Assembly (NCBI GenBank): GCA_017642965.1
Contig: JAEPOJ010000012.1
Span: 1-64,000 of the forward strand
Length of the DNA: 64,000 bases
Direction: 5' to 3'
DNA from: Phycisphaerales bacterium
GTDB lineage: Bacteria > Planctomycetota > Phycisphaerae > Phycisphaerales > UBA1924
Shown here: positions 53,306 through 61,802 of the stretch, piece by piece
How the letters are laid out: the number at the start of each line of letters is the position of its first letter
How positions within the stretch are numbered: position 1 is the first letter of the stretch
Notes under the pieces: model-generated
Database searches by the model: none
The model's input: only the letters and a program-made list of their open reading frames with translations
What the model was told of the DNA's origin: nothing
Program-made: the position numbers and the translations under genes

Positions 53306-53854
53306 ATGGCACGCATCGAACCGACCACGCTTGATCAGGCACCCGAATCGACGAAGCAGACTCTCGAAGGCATTCAATCCAAGCTCGGCAAGGTCCCGAA
53401 CCTGCTTGCCACGCTCGGCAAGTCACCCGCGGCTCTGAACAGCTACGTGAAGCAGAAGGAAGCGCTCTCAACCGGTGTTCTTGGTGACAAGGTCGGCGAA
53501 TCGCTTGCTTTGGCGATTGCCAACTTCTCAAAGTGCAGCTACTGCGCCGCAGCACACAACGCGATCGGCAAGTTGGTTGGGCTCAGCGATGATGAACTGG
53601 AGCGGAACCGAAACGGGCGATCCGATGATCCCAAGACACAGGCGGCGATTGACCTCGCCCGCGAGGTTGTCGAGTCGCGTGGATTCATCAGCGATGAGGC
53701 GTTCGATCGAGCCAAGTCACAGCTCAGCGAGGAAGAAGTGCTGGAGGTCATCACCATCACCACGTTCAACCTCTTCACGAACTACATGAACCACGCTCTG
53801 AATACGGAAATTGATTTCCCAGAAGTTGAACTCGCTGCGTCTGCAGCGGTCTGA
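53306..53854 (+). CDS. Carboxymuconolactone decarboxylase/AhpD-like peroxidase-related protein
   Basis: 182 residues. ATG at 53306 (MARIEPTTLDQAP) has GGAG 9 bases upstream; an ATG at 53291 is possible. KVPNLLATLGKSPAALNSYV and ANFSKCSYCAAAHNAIGKLV hold the AhpD C-x-x-C-x-x-x-H redox site, and VITITTFNLFTNYMNHALNT is typical of the peroxidase-related group. It probably reduces peroxides or alkyl-hydroperoxide reductase partners. Divergent from the TetR regulator, so it is the likely target. Confidence 0.9.
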   Translation: MARIEPTTLDQAPESTKQTLEGIQSKLGKVPNLLATLGKSPAALNSYVKQKEALSTGVLGDKVGESLALAIANFSKCSYCAAAHNAIGKLVGLSDDELERNRNGRSDDPKTQAAIDLAREVVESRGFISDEAFDRAKSQLSEEEVLEVITITTFNLFTNYMNHALNTEIDFPEVELAASAAV

Positions 53855-53905
53855 GCAGCGAACTCACTCAGGCCCGGTGGATACGCACCTGCGAGACCGA
53901 AACAC

Positions 53906-54001
53906 GCGACGTCCTGATCCCCCTCTCCGGGACGTCGCAGGCCGGGCCCCGGGTCCGGAGCCCGGCCACCGAATACCTCCCGAGTCAGAGACTGGCTCGG
54001 G
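53906..54001. repeat. Cluster of three strong hairpins between the AhpD-like gene and truB
   Basis: Hairpin 1: GCGACGTCC / GGACGTCGC (53906-53938). Hairpin 2: GGCCGGGC / GCCCGGCC (53940-53967). Hairpin 3: CCCGAG / CTCGGG (53979-54001) with GACT/AGTC inside. A fourth, terminator-like hairpin follows at 54031. None encodes protein. An element here could be a structured leader RNA of truB or a small RNA. Confidence 0.55.
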
Positions 54002-54028
54002 TATCAGGATCACCCCATTTCCTGCGCC

Positions 54029-54062
54029 GCGCCGCCCGAGTGTTTCGGGCGGCGTGGTTTTT
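54029..54062 (+). terminator. Terminator-like hairpin just before truB
   Basis: 9-bp stem GCCGCCCGA / TCGGGCGGC with a 5-base loop (54031-54053), then GTGG and five T residues. It is 17 bp before the truB ATG, so it either ends the AhpD-like transcript or an upstream RNA, or attenuates truB. Confidence 0.75.
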
Positions 54063-54079
54063 GGTATCTAGAGTTCGGA

Positions 54080-54811
54080 ATGACTGAATCAGCCCAACGC
54101 CCGATTGAGGGAGTCATTGTGATTGACAAGTCGCTCGGGCTGTCCTCAATGCAGGTGTGTGCGATCGTTCGCGGCAAGCTCAAGGCCGGCGGTGCGCCCA
54201 AGCGCGTGAAGGTTGGGCATGGCGGGACACTGGATCCGCTCGCCAGCGGCGTGCTCGTGGTGCTTGTGGGCAAGGCCACCAAGCGGTGTGATCAGGTGAT
54301 GGCCGGCAGCAAGCGGTATGAGACGACCATCGATCTCTCACGCCTGTCGAGCACGGACGATCTTGAGGGAGAACTGACAGCGGTTCAGGTCGATCGCGTG
54401 CCGGAGCTCGAGGATGTGGAGCGTGCGTGCACGCAGTGGACGGGTAGCGTGATGCAGAAACCGCCCGCGTACTCTGCGATCAAAGTCAACGGCCAGCGGG
54501 CGTACGCGCTGGCCCGCAAGGGGGAAGAGGTCGAACTTAAGCCCCGCCCCGTACGGATCGATTCGGTCAAGATCGTCGAGTACAACTGGCCGATGCTCAC
54601 GCTCGACATCACATGCGGGAAGGGAACGTATATTCGTTCGCTCGGGCGCGATATCGGAGAGACAATGGGCGTGGGAGGGGTGCTCACGGGGCTTCGGCGC
54701 ACCAGAGTTGGACGATTCGCGATCGAAGATGCGGTCACGCTCGAGGAACTGCCAGATCCGATGGACCCGTGGTCTCTGAGTCTCGATCCGGAGTTGTTCG
54801 CTGACGCCTGA
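54080..54811 (+). CDS. truB: tRNA pseudouridine(55) synthase TruB
   Basis: 243 residues. EGVIVIDKSLGLSSMQVCAI and VKVGHGGTLDPLASGVLVVL contain the catalytic Asp (G-G-T-L-D-P). KRYETTIDLSRLSSTDDLEG and KPPAYSAIKVNGQRAYALAR, then CGKGTYIRSLGRDIGETMGV, are typical. It makes pseudouridine 55 in the T loop. The short length means no C-terminal PUA domain. It is convergent with the membrane protein gene, 5 bp away. Confidence 0.96.
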   Translation: MTESAQRPIEGVIVIDKSLGLSSMQVCAIVRGKLKAGGAPKRVKVGHGGTLDPLASGVLVVLVGKATKRCDQVMAGSKRYETTIDLSRLSSTDDLEGELTAVQVDRVPELEDVERACTQWTGSVMQKPPAYSAIKVNGQRAYALARKGEEVELKPRPVRIDSVKIVEYNWPMLTLDITCGKGTYIRSLGRDIGETMGVGGVLTGLRRTRVGRFAIEDAVTLEELPDPMDPWSLSLDPELFADA

Positions 54812-54816
54812 GCTGA

Positions 54817-55953
54817 TCAGCGGTCAGACACGGGCTCCCAGATCTCCGTGAGGCCCTGCCCGTCACAGATCCTTCGGATCGCGAGGTAGAGCAGTGTCGC
54901 GCTGGTGAAGTAGAGCGAGACAACGTAGCCGTACACGATGATCGTCACGATCCCCCGGATTGCCTCGATGGTGTTGTAGGCGAAGGACTTGGTCGCCCCG
55001 AGGTTGCCTTCGCCGGTAAGTGCGCTCTCCGTGGCCAGACTGGAGAAGTAGTTCGCGGCCCAGTCGGTCATGTCCTGGGCGACCGAGGCGAGCAGCGCGA
55101 AGATCGAGGCGGCGATCGTGGCGATGGTCCCGAGCAGCAGGACGTAGATGAAGTAGCGGAGCGGCTTGCCGATCACATAGGCGTAGCAGCGCTGGATCGC
55201 ATCGAAGCCGTCGGTGCCTTCGATGCTGAGGGCCGGGACGATCATGGGGGAGGCGACCACGTGGAGCACGAGCACGAACGAAGCGAGGGCCCCGAGGGCC
55301 AGGCCGACCGCGTAGAGCAGTGAACCGATCACATCGAGGATGGGGAAACTCAAGAGGAGCCCCCCGATCGCGATGAGCAGGAATATCAGCGTTGAGAACA
55401 GTACGGGGCCGATCACGGCCGACACGAAATGCTTGGCCCGATGGAGGGTGAAATGCACGGTCTCATCGCGTGAGGCGTAGCGCCCCTGGGCAAACTCGAA
55501 TGCGGTGGATCGAGAGATCGTCCCACCGACGAGCACCAGCACGGTGACGACCGGGAGCCCCAGCAGGATGGTGAGCAGTGGGTTGTTCATCACGCTGTTG
55601 CGGAGGATGGTGGCTGCCCAGACCACGGTCTCGGTGAGCCGGACGGGATTGAGCGAAGCGATGGCACCGAGGAGCCCTTCGGCGATCTCGGTGAGCGTGG
55701 CGGTGATCGGGTCGCTGCCAGCGGATCCGCTCGGCGTGGTATCGCCCCTCAGCCAGTCGTACGCGTTGAGGATCAGCGCAACGAGGAAGACGCCGACGCA
55801 GCCCGCGATGAGGCGGTTTGGCGAGAGCGCCAGAGCCGGGGCCCGGAGGACCCTGGGCCAGATCAGCTCATCGGTGACGTCGCTCAGCGTGATGCTGGGC
55901 TCTCTCAGCGGTGATCTTGGGGCTTCGGGTGATGGTCTGCTCGGCGGGCTCAT
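54817..55953 (-). CDS. Polytopic membrane protein of unknown function
   Basis: 378 residues. The N-terminal 45 residues are Pro/Ser-rich (MSPPSRPSPEAPRSPLREPS). Five to six membrane helices follow (IAGCVGVFLVALILNAYDWL, LTILLGLPVVTVLVLVGGTI, VLFSTLIFLLIAIGGLLLSF, ALGALASFVLVLHVVASPMI, YFIYVLLLGTIATIAASIFA, YGYVVSLYFTSATLLYLAIR). No family motif. The run ATKSFAYNTIEAIRGIVTII is a possible loop. The start at ATG 55953 has no strong Shine-Dalgarno. Confidence 0.72.
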   Translation of the reverse strand: MSPPSRPSPEAPRSPLREPSITLSDVTDELIWPRVLRAPALALSPNRLIAGCVGVFLVALILNAYDWLRGDTTPSGSAGSDPITATLTEIAEGLLGAIASLNPVRLTETVVWAATILRNSVMNNPLLTILLGLPVVTVLVLVGGTISRSTAFEFAQGRYASRDETVHFTLHRAKHFVSAVIGPVLFSTLIFLLIAIGGLLLSFPILDVIGSLLYAVGLALGALASFVLVLHVVASPMIVPALSIEGTDGFDAIQRCYAYVIGKPLRYFIYVLLLGTIATIAASIFALLASVAQDMTDWAANYFSSLATESALTGEGNLGATKSFAYNTIEAIRGIVTIIVYGYVVSLYFTSATLLYLAIRRICDGQGLTEIWEPVSDR

Positions 55954-56012
55954 AGTAAGGATGGTACACGAATCTGCTTGCCTCGGCGCTGTGTTGTGTC
56001 GATGATACGCTC

Positions 56013-56891
56013 ATGATCAAGACTCTTCGACAGTGGATCAGCAGGGCGCTCGCGCTCGCGGTGCTGGGTCCTTTGAGCGCCCACGCCGCCAGCAATCTCG
56101 TGGGCATCGATGGCTCCGCGGCGCACACGCTCCTGACCGGAGACTCCGCAGCCGGAGGCATCGTCGCACTACTCATCGTTGGAGCGCTGACCATGGTTGC
56201 TGGTATCGCGGGTGCCGTGCTGAGCGATCGCCGTGAGGCATTCCTCGCGATGGGTTTCGTGCTCGGCTGGGTCGCCTGGACAAGCGGGCGCATCGGTCGA
56301 ATCTACCTGCTCGCACCAGATGCTTCGACCGCGATCGAACTCGCGGCTGAGTGTGCGCTGCTCATCGCTTTCGTGGTGCTGGCTGGCGTGCTCGTGAGCC
56401 GATCGGATGAGTCGGATCCGTTCACCAGCTTCTCGCTCAAACGCATCAAGGGGTGGCTTGGGCAGCAGTCGATGCTGATCGCGCTCGGAGCAGCTCTTGT
56501 CGCCGGTGGCGTGATCGCGTGGGTGTTCGGCTCCTATGACTTCCCCGGCCAATCCACCGGGGTCGGGTTCCTCGCGGGCATCGGTGCCGGCGTGGCGGGG
56601 ACGCTTGCCGCGGGGGCGATGCAGGGTAAGGCGGAGCATGACGGCACCCCGTTCGCGCCGATGATGCTCGGCGTGATGCTCGCGGGTGTGCTGCTGCCGC
56701 TGCTGACGATCGTGTACCCCGGCCTGGGGTCGATCGAAGAGCTGGTGCTCAAGGGCAACCTCCCCGGCACGGTGATCGTTTCGCCGGCCGCATGGCTCAC
56801 CGGAGCCTTGCTTGGAGTCCCAATGGGGCATTCATGGGTTGAGCAGACGCATGCGCATGCGAACGCTCAGCCTGTCTCCAGCGGTTCGTGA
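56013..56891 (+). CDS. Polytopic membrane protein of unknown function
   Basis: 292 residues. A possible signal or first helix (ISRALALAVLGPLSAHA), then about six helices (GIVALLIVGALTMVAGIAGA, AFLAMGFVLGWVAWTSG, CALLIAFVVLAGVLVSR, QSMLIALGAALVAGGVIAWV, VGFLAGIGAGVAGTLAAGAM, PMMLGVMLAGVLLPLLTIVY). The C-terminus is short and His/Ala-rich. No family recognised. ATG at 56013; divergent from the gene at 55953 with 59 bp between. Confidence 0.7.
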   Translation: MIKTLRQWISRALALAVLGPLSAHAASNLVGIDGSAAHTLLTGDSAAGGIVALLIVGALTMVAGIAGAVLSDRREAFLAMGFVLGWVAWTSGRIGRIYLLAPDASTAIELAAECALLIAFVVLAGVLVSRSDESDPFTSFSLKRIKGWLGQQSMLIALGAALVAGGVIAWVFGSYDFPGQSTGVGFLAGIGAGVAGTLAAGAMQGKAEHDGTPFAPMMLGVMLAGVLLPLLTIVYPGLGSIEELVLKGNLPGTVIVSPAAWLTGALLGVPMGHSWVEQTHAHANAQPVSSGS

Positions 56892-56936
56892 ACCGCGGAA
56901 GCGACCGTGGCGGCGGGAAAAGAATGGGCTGCCTCA

Positions 56937-59900
56937 TTATCCGCCCGGCGTGGTGCGGATCGGAGAGGGCGCGTTCACCTCGAACCGATCGAGCTTGAGG
57001 TCCCAGAGCAGCGTGCGAGCCGATGTCGGGGCGGAGCCGTCGTTGTTGTAGAGTGTCACGAGATTGTTCTCAACCGCTGATGCGAATAGCGATTCTTCGA
57101 TCGCGTCGTATTCCGCGAGATCGCAGACAAGCTCTCGATCCTCATACTGAAAGCGAACATTGCCCCGCGCGATCGCAGACGTGAGCGCGTTGGCGTTGCC
57201 CGCGATGGACTCGGCATTCTCCGTGCCGGTCGGGTCCGTCTCGAAGTTGGCGACGAGTGTGTCGGTCTGCAGTGTCGCGATCTCATTGGAGGAGAGTGAT
57301 TTGTGATCGACCTGGACGGTGCCGGCGAAGGTGCCGGTGCCTTGGAGTCGCTCGAGGGTCATCCGCGTTTTCCAGGTGAACCGGGTCAGCCCGGATCCCC
57401 CGATCGGGCGATCGGGCTGGGCGGCCTGCTCGCGTTGCTGACTCTGCTCGCGGTCGAGGACCAGCAGCGTGCCTGCGCCGGGCACGACGAGTGTCTGCTT
57501 CTCGTTGTCTGCGAGGATCTGTGCGCCTTCCAGATAGAGCACGCCGATCGCGAGTTCTGGGTTTTCGGGTGAATAACTGCGGGACTCGACCGAGGCGGGC
57601 ACGGGTGTCTGCCCCGGTTCGGCACGCCCTGAAGCACGGGCACTGATGAGCTGGCGTTCGGGCGATCGGGCGCCGCCCACCGGATCACTCGTCGGCATCG
57701 GCGTCAGATTGATTGTCATCCGATCCGCCTTGAGCGTATCGCGCGTCAGGGCGTCCGGTGTCGAGATCACCCTGACATCACCGCGACACTCAACGGTGCC
57801 CAGCGTGTCCTCGAACCGCATGGACTGTGTCCAGCGGGCGTTGACATGGCCCTCGAGCCCGGGCATCGCGTCCGGTGCCTGATCCAGCGCGATATCGTGA
57901 TCGAAGGTACCGGGGCCGACGACCTCGACGCTCCGGCGTTTCGCCCGGAGCGTGATATGCTCGCCTCCGATGGTCGAGCCGGCCTGCGTCACCTGAGCGT
58001 CTTTTCCCTTGAGCGTAATGACTTCGTTGATCCCATCCGCTTCGAGCTCGTCTGCGCGGGCGGTGGTCCGGCTGCTATCGCGGTAGTTCACGCCACCGCG
58101 TGCCTGCGCAGACTTGATGAGCGTCTTTCCGCTCCGATCCTGCACCAGCTGTGCGTGCATCTCAGCTGCACGAAGCATCTGATCAGGGGTGCGTCCCATC
58201 GATGAACCGACCGAGGAAACGCGGACTGGTTGGGACGGATCGTTCGGGTTGATGGCAGGGACAAAGTCGATCGTGACTGTCTGGCCGGTGAGCGTCTGTT
58301 TCTCGGCGCTGGCGATAACGCCTTCCTCAAGGACAATCTGGGTGAGTGACGACGCGGCAGGGAGCTCCGGGTCGAGCATCGCGTTGATGGCCCTGGCGCC
58401 GACCGAGCTGCCATCCTGCTCCGCGATCGCGGCGCCTTCGAATCGTGCGTGCTCCAGGCGTTGGGTGAGCTGACCTTGCTCATTGATCGCGAACTTGATT
58501 TCAGCCCGGTCCTTCCAGCGCACGCTCGCGACCTGCGACGGGTCCGGGTCGCTGGTCGTGATCGAGCCACGCATGTTCATCTCGATCAGCCCGGTGGTCA
58601 GGTCGGCGAGCAGCGACTCGGAATACAACGTGCCGGCCTCTTCAACCTCGAGCTTGATGATCCCCTCATCGCTTGCCTTGCCATCGAGCTTGGCGATCGC
58701 GCGGGTCGCGAAATAGGTGAGGCGAGTCGCCTGCCCGCTGAATCCGCGGTCTGGAGCACTCATAGAGATGCCGCGTCCATCGTTGGCGTTCAGGCGCAGC
58801 GCGACCCGATCCTCCACGAGCTGAGTCGGGAGCTCATCGTCGATCGGGCGGACACGCATCGGGCCGGACCAGGTGATGACCAGGTCCTCTGGCTCGGCCT
58901 GCGTCTCGGTCTGAGTCTCGGTCTGCGTCTCGGTCTGGGCGAGGTTCTGGTTGCTCTGGCCCTCCGATGACGGTGGCGTATCGGTATTGGGCTGCTGAGT
59001 TGCGGGAGTGCGTTGATCCGAGTCCGGGACAGGGGGCGCAGATGACTGCTGGGCGAGCGCGATGCGCCTGATCGCGTCCTCGGGGATCTGCCCATCGATG
59101 ACTGATGCCCAGAGCTCGAGTGCATCAGCGAGCACGTATCCTGACCCCGACATTTCGGCGCGGACATCGGCATCCATCGTGATGAGATAGTGCTGCTCTT
59201 CAAGCTCAGGCGTGGAAACGGTCGCGGGCTGAAGCGGCTCGTCTTCACGCTGCTCAGCGGCCAGTGTATCAGCCTCCGCAGCTGGTAGTGTGTCGACATC
59301 CGAACCCTGTGCTGCGGCCTGCGAGCTAGCTGAGGACCCAGCTGGTTGCGCCTGTGTCCGCGTCGCGTTTGAGTCGGAGAGCGTGCTCGTGTGGATAACC
59401 ATCTGGTCGCCCTGCATCACATCGATCAGCTCGATCCGGTTCTGCAGGTCGTTAAAGATGACTGTGAGGTCCGCGCCAGCGAAATCGACTTGTTCTGACT
59501 CGATCTCGAACCGGCCACCACTGCGCATTCGAAGGTAGCGGCGTTCGAACTCGAGCGGCTGATCGAATCGAGCGGTCAGGGTGGGCCGCTGGGCATCCGT
59601 CGTGGGTTCGCCGGGTGCCGGCGTTGAGTCGTACGCTCGGATGACGATGTTGCCCTCTAGCGTGCCCGATTCCGGCGCTTGGTTGGGATCGGGCATCAGC
59701 ATCGTGGCGAAATCGGCGTTGACCCGGATCGCCCGCCCGTCATCCAGATAGATCCATGATTCGGGATCATCGAGTCGGCGTCGCCCCTCGCCGATGGGCT
59801 CGAAGCGGGCCGCGCGCAGTGTGGATGAAACACGGGTCGGGTCGTCCTGGTCCACGATGGTGACGAACATCGATCCGCCGGTCTGCGTGTTCTCGATGTC

Positions 59901-60059
59901 GATGATCTCATCGGGGTCGGGGAAGTCGTCAGAATCGGTAGGCTGGTTGGGCGTTGTCACCATCATCGAAACCACGATGATGGCCGTAAAGATCATTGCG
60001 AGCACACCCGCGGCGATGAGCCCGATGCCTTTGATGGAGATGCCGGAGGGTGGAGCCAT
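56937..60059 (-). CDS. Large LptC/LptA-like LPS-transport protein
   Basis: 1040 residues from ATG at 60059 (MAPPSGISIKGIGLIAAGVL); the frame is open further to 60626 but that part looks non-coding. One N-terminal membrane helix (GIGLIAAGVLAMIFTAIIVV). The rest is beta-rich with many short repeats of the OstA type: FEIESEQVDFAGADLTVIFN, ITLRAKRRSVEVVGPGTFDH and VLYLEGAQILADNEKQTLVV, as in LptC/LptA (jellyroll) proteins. A Thr-Gln-Glu repeat (TQTETQTETQTETQAEPE) and a Gln/Ser/Pro linker lie in the middle. With LpxA in this window, a role in LPS export is plausible. It is much longer than LptA (185) or LptC (190). Confidence 0.72.
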   Translation of the reverse strand: MAPPSGISIKGIGLIAAGVLAMIFTAIIVVSMMVTTPNQPTDSDDFPDPDEIIDIENTQTGGSMFVTIVDQDDPTRVSSTLRAARFEPIGEGRRRLDDPESWIYLDDGRAIRVNADFATMLMPDPNQAPESGTLEGNIVIRAYDSTPAPGEPTTDAQRPTLTARFDQPLEFERRYLRMRSGGRFEIESEQVDFAGADLTVIFNDLQNRIELIDVMQGDQMVIHTSTLSDSNATRTQAQPAGSSASSQAAAQGSDVDTLPAAEADTLAAEQREDEPLQPATVSTPELEEQHYLITMDADVRAEMSGSGYVLADALELWASVIDGQIPEDAIRRIALAQQSSAPPVPDSDQRTPATQQPNTDTPPSSEGQSNQNLAQTETQTETQTETQAEPEDLVITWSGPMRVRPIDDELPTQLVEDRVALRLNANDGRGISMSAPDRGFSGQATRLTYFATRAIAKLDGKASDEGIIKLEVEEAGTLYSESLLADLTTGLIEMNMRGSITTSDPDPSQVASVRWKDRAEIKFAINEQGQLTQRLEHARFEGAAIAEQDGSSVGARAINAMLDPELPAASSLTQIVLEEGVIASAEKQTLTGQTVTIDFVPAINPNDPSQPVRVSSVGSSMGRTPDQMLRAAEMHAQLVQDRSGKTLIKSAQARGGVNYRDSSRTTARADELEADGINEVITLKGKDAQVTQAGSTIGGEHITLRAKRRSVEVVGPGTFDHDIALDQAPDAMPGLEGHVNARWTQSMRFEDTLGTVECRGDVRVISTPDALTRDTLKADRMTINLTPMPTSDPVGGARSPERQLISARASGRAEPGQTPVPASVESRSYSPENPELAIGVLYLEGAQILADNEKQTLVVPGAGTLLVLDREQSQQREQAAQPDRPIGGSGLTRFTWKTRMTLERLQGTGTFAGTVQVDHKSLSSNEIATLQTDTLVANFETDPTGTENAESIAGNANALTSAIARGNVRFQYEDRELVCDLAEYDAIEESLFASAVENNLVTLYNNDGSAPTSARTLLWDLKLDRFEVNAPSPIRTTPGG

Positions 60060-60117
60060 AGGGGATTCTAGGTCGGGTTGAGCGTTCGCCGGGGGTGGGT
60101 GCCTACAGTCCCGTCGC

Positions 60118-60999
60118 ATGATGTATTCGCTGAATGTGAACTCGATCCGTTCCCTGCTCAAGAAACGCGGCAAGAGCGCGCTGGCCGTGCAGGACCTCCC
60201 AAAGTACACGCGAGAGAATCTCGATCTGAGAGCGTTGAACCTTTCGACGGATCTGCTCAAAGGGATGGGACGCAGCGAGATCACCCGGATCCGTGATAAC
60301 GGGGACAAGGTGGGCTGCACCTGCCTGATGCTCTCGGAACTCGAGCCCCTGGATATGATGGGAAACAAGGGAGAGGCGAGCGCGGACCGCATGTCCCGTG
60401 TCATCATCGCAGGGAGCGTGCTGGGCTGCAACGCGGTATCAGTTTCGATCAAAGCCCCGGATACCGATGATGCCTTTGAGGTCGTTACAGAGCACATGAA
60501 GCATGTGCTCGAGAGCGCAGACAGCGCCGACATCAATGTGCTGATCGCACCCAATGACGGGCTCACAAGCGATGCGGATCGGACGACGGAGCTGGTCAAA
60601 GCGATCGGCGGGTTCCGGATCGGCACGCTGCCCGATTTTCAGGCGGCGCATGAATCCGGGGACCCAGTCCATTACCTGCGCCGCCTGACGCCGTACGCGA
60701 CGGTGGTCAACGCCTCCACGCTCGCGTTTGAGGACGCGGAGCCTGATGACGACGCGATGATGGCCGCCGAGGGCCTCAGCGGGCTCGACGCGCTCGCGGC
60801 GGAACTGGAGGCGATGGACGACGCTGCCCCCCCGAAGCATGTGGGTTACGAGCTGGAACCGATGGTGGGGGCGATCAAAGCTGTGGGCTTCAGTGGGAAT
60901 ATCGCGCTTGACTACAGGGGGGAAGGTGATGGTACACTGGGTGTGTTGCAGACCAGGGACGCGATCGAGGCGGCGTTGGTGTCGCTCGCGGAACCCTGA
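60118..60999 (+). CDS. Sugar phosphate isomerase/epimerase-like TIM-barrel protein
   Basis: 293 residues. The N-terminus is MMYSLNVNSIRSLLKKRGKS. The pattern includes GCTCLMLSELEPLDMMGNKG, IIAGSVLGCNAVSVSIKAPD, ESADSADINVLIAPNDGLTS and GFRIGTLPDFQAAHESGDPV, HYLRRLTPYATVVNAS, which follow the xylose-isomerase/AP-endonuclease-2 barrel (metal ligands Glu/His/Asp). The last strand ends GFSGNIALDYRGEGD. The substrate is unknown. The gene precedes cmk by 41 bp. Either of two tandem ATG codons (60118 or 60121) may start it. Confidence 0.75.
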   Translation: MMYSLNVNSIRSLLKKRGKSALAVQDLPKYTRENLDLRALNLSTDLLKGMGRSEITRIRDNGDKVGCTCLMLSELEPLDMMGNKGEASADRMSRVIIAGSVLGCNAVSVSIKAPDTDDAFEVVTEHMKHVLESADSADINVLIAPNDGLTSDADRTTELVKAIGGFRIGTLPDFQAAHESGDPVHYLRRLTPYATVVNASTLAFEDAEPDDDAMMAAEGLSGLDALAAELEAMDDAAPPKHVGYELEPMVGAIKAVGFSGNIALDYRGEGDGTLGVLQTRDAIEAALVSLAEP

Positions 61000-61040
61000 G
61001 CCGAGAATGTTGGCGACCTGAGCGTCAGGAAGGGGCTCTC

Positions 61041-61802
61041 GTGCCCGTAAGCGAGACCAGTGAACGCGTGGCGAAGGAATCGCCGTCTTCCACCCAGTCG
61101 ACAGCGGGGTTCACGGTGCCGAGCACCAAAGAGATCATCATCACGATCGACGGCCCCGCCGGGACCGGCAAGTCCACGGTGGCGCGGATGCTCGCGCAGC
61201 GTCTGGGCTTGGATTTTCTTGATACCGGCGCGATGTACCGTGCTGCGGCGGCCATCATGATCGATCGTGGGTACACGGAGGATGAGATCGGGGAGCTGGT
61301 CTCGGCGGTCATCGGTGCCGACCTGCATTTCGATTGGTCTCAGGACCCGCCGACCATCCTCGCATGGGATACCCCGATCGATCATCGGATCCGCTCGGAC
61401 GACGTGACTCAGCGGGTCTCCTTTGTCGCGACAATACCCGAACTGCGTTCGCACATGGTCCGCAAGCAGCGCGTGATCTTCGCGCAACATCCGCGTCTGG
61501 TCACCGAGGGACGAGATCAGGGGTCCATCGCGTTCCCCGACGCACCGGTGAAGTTCTACTTGGATGCGGATCCCAAGGTCAGGGCTGAACGACGGATCGA
61601 CCAGCTTGGGCTCAATGGCGATGTGAGCGTTGATGAGATGTGCGAGCGGATTCTGGAGCGAGACCGGATCGACTCATCGCGCTCTGACGGTCCGCTGGTC
61701 TGCCCGGACGATGCGATCGTCATTGATACATCCGAGCTGTCGATCGACGGTGTCATCGACGAGATGGAGCGGGTCGTACGCGATCGGTTGGACGATCTGT
61801 GA
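61041..61802 (+). CDS. cmk: Cytidylate kinase
   Basis: 253 residues from GTG at 61041; GGAAGGGG is 5-6 bases upstream. An N-terminal Ser/Thr-rich tail of 28 residues precedes IIITIDGPAGTGKSTVARML (P-loop). FLDTGAMYRAAAAIM, HMVRKQRVIFAQHPRLVTEG, RDQGSIAFPDAPVKFYLDAD and AERRIDQLGL are family motifs. It phosphorylates CMP and dCMP. The stop overlaps the pyrD start (GTGA). Confidence 0.95.
   Translation: MPVSETSERVAKESPSSTQSTAGFTVPSTKEIIITIDGPAGTGKSTVARMLAQRLGLDFLDTGAMYRAAAAIMIDRGYTEDEIGELVSAVIGADLHFDWSQDPPTILAWDTPIDHRIRSDDVTQRVSFVATIPELRSHMVRKQRVIFAQHPRLVTEGRDQGSIAFPDAPVKFYLDADPKVRAERRIDQLGLNGDVSVDEMCERILERDRIDSSRSDGPLVCPDDAIVIDTSELSIDGVIDEMERVVRDRLDDL

Noticed and set aside
60060-60626. N-terminal extension of the Lpt-like ORF on the minus strand
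   Set aside because: It lies antisense to the well-supported epimerase gene starting at 60118 and shows no domain; the membrane helix right after ATG 60059 marks the real start.
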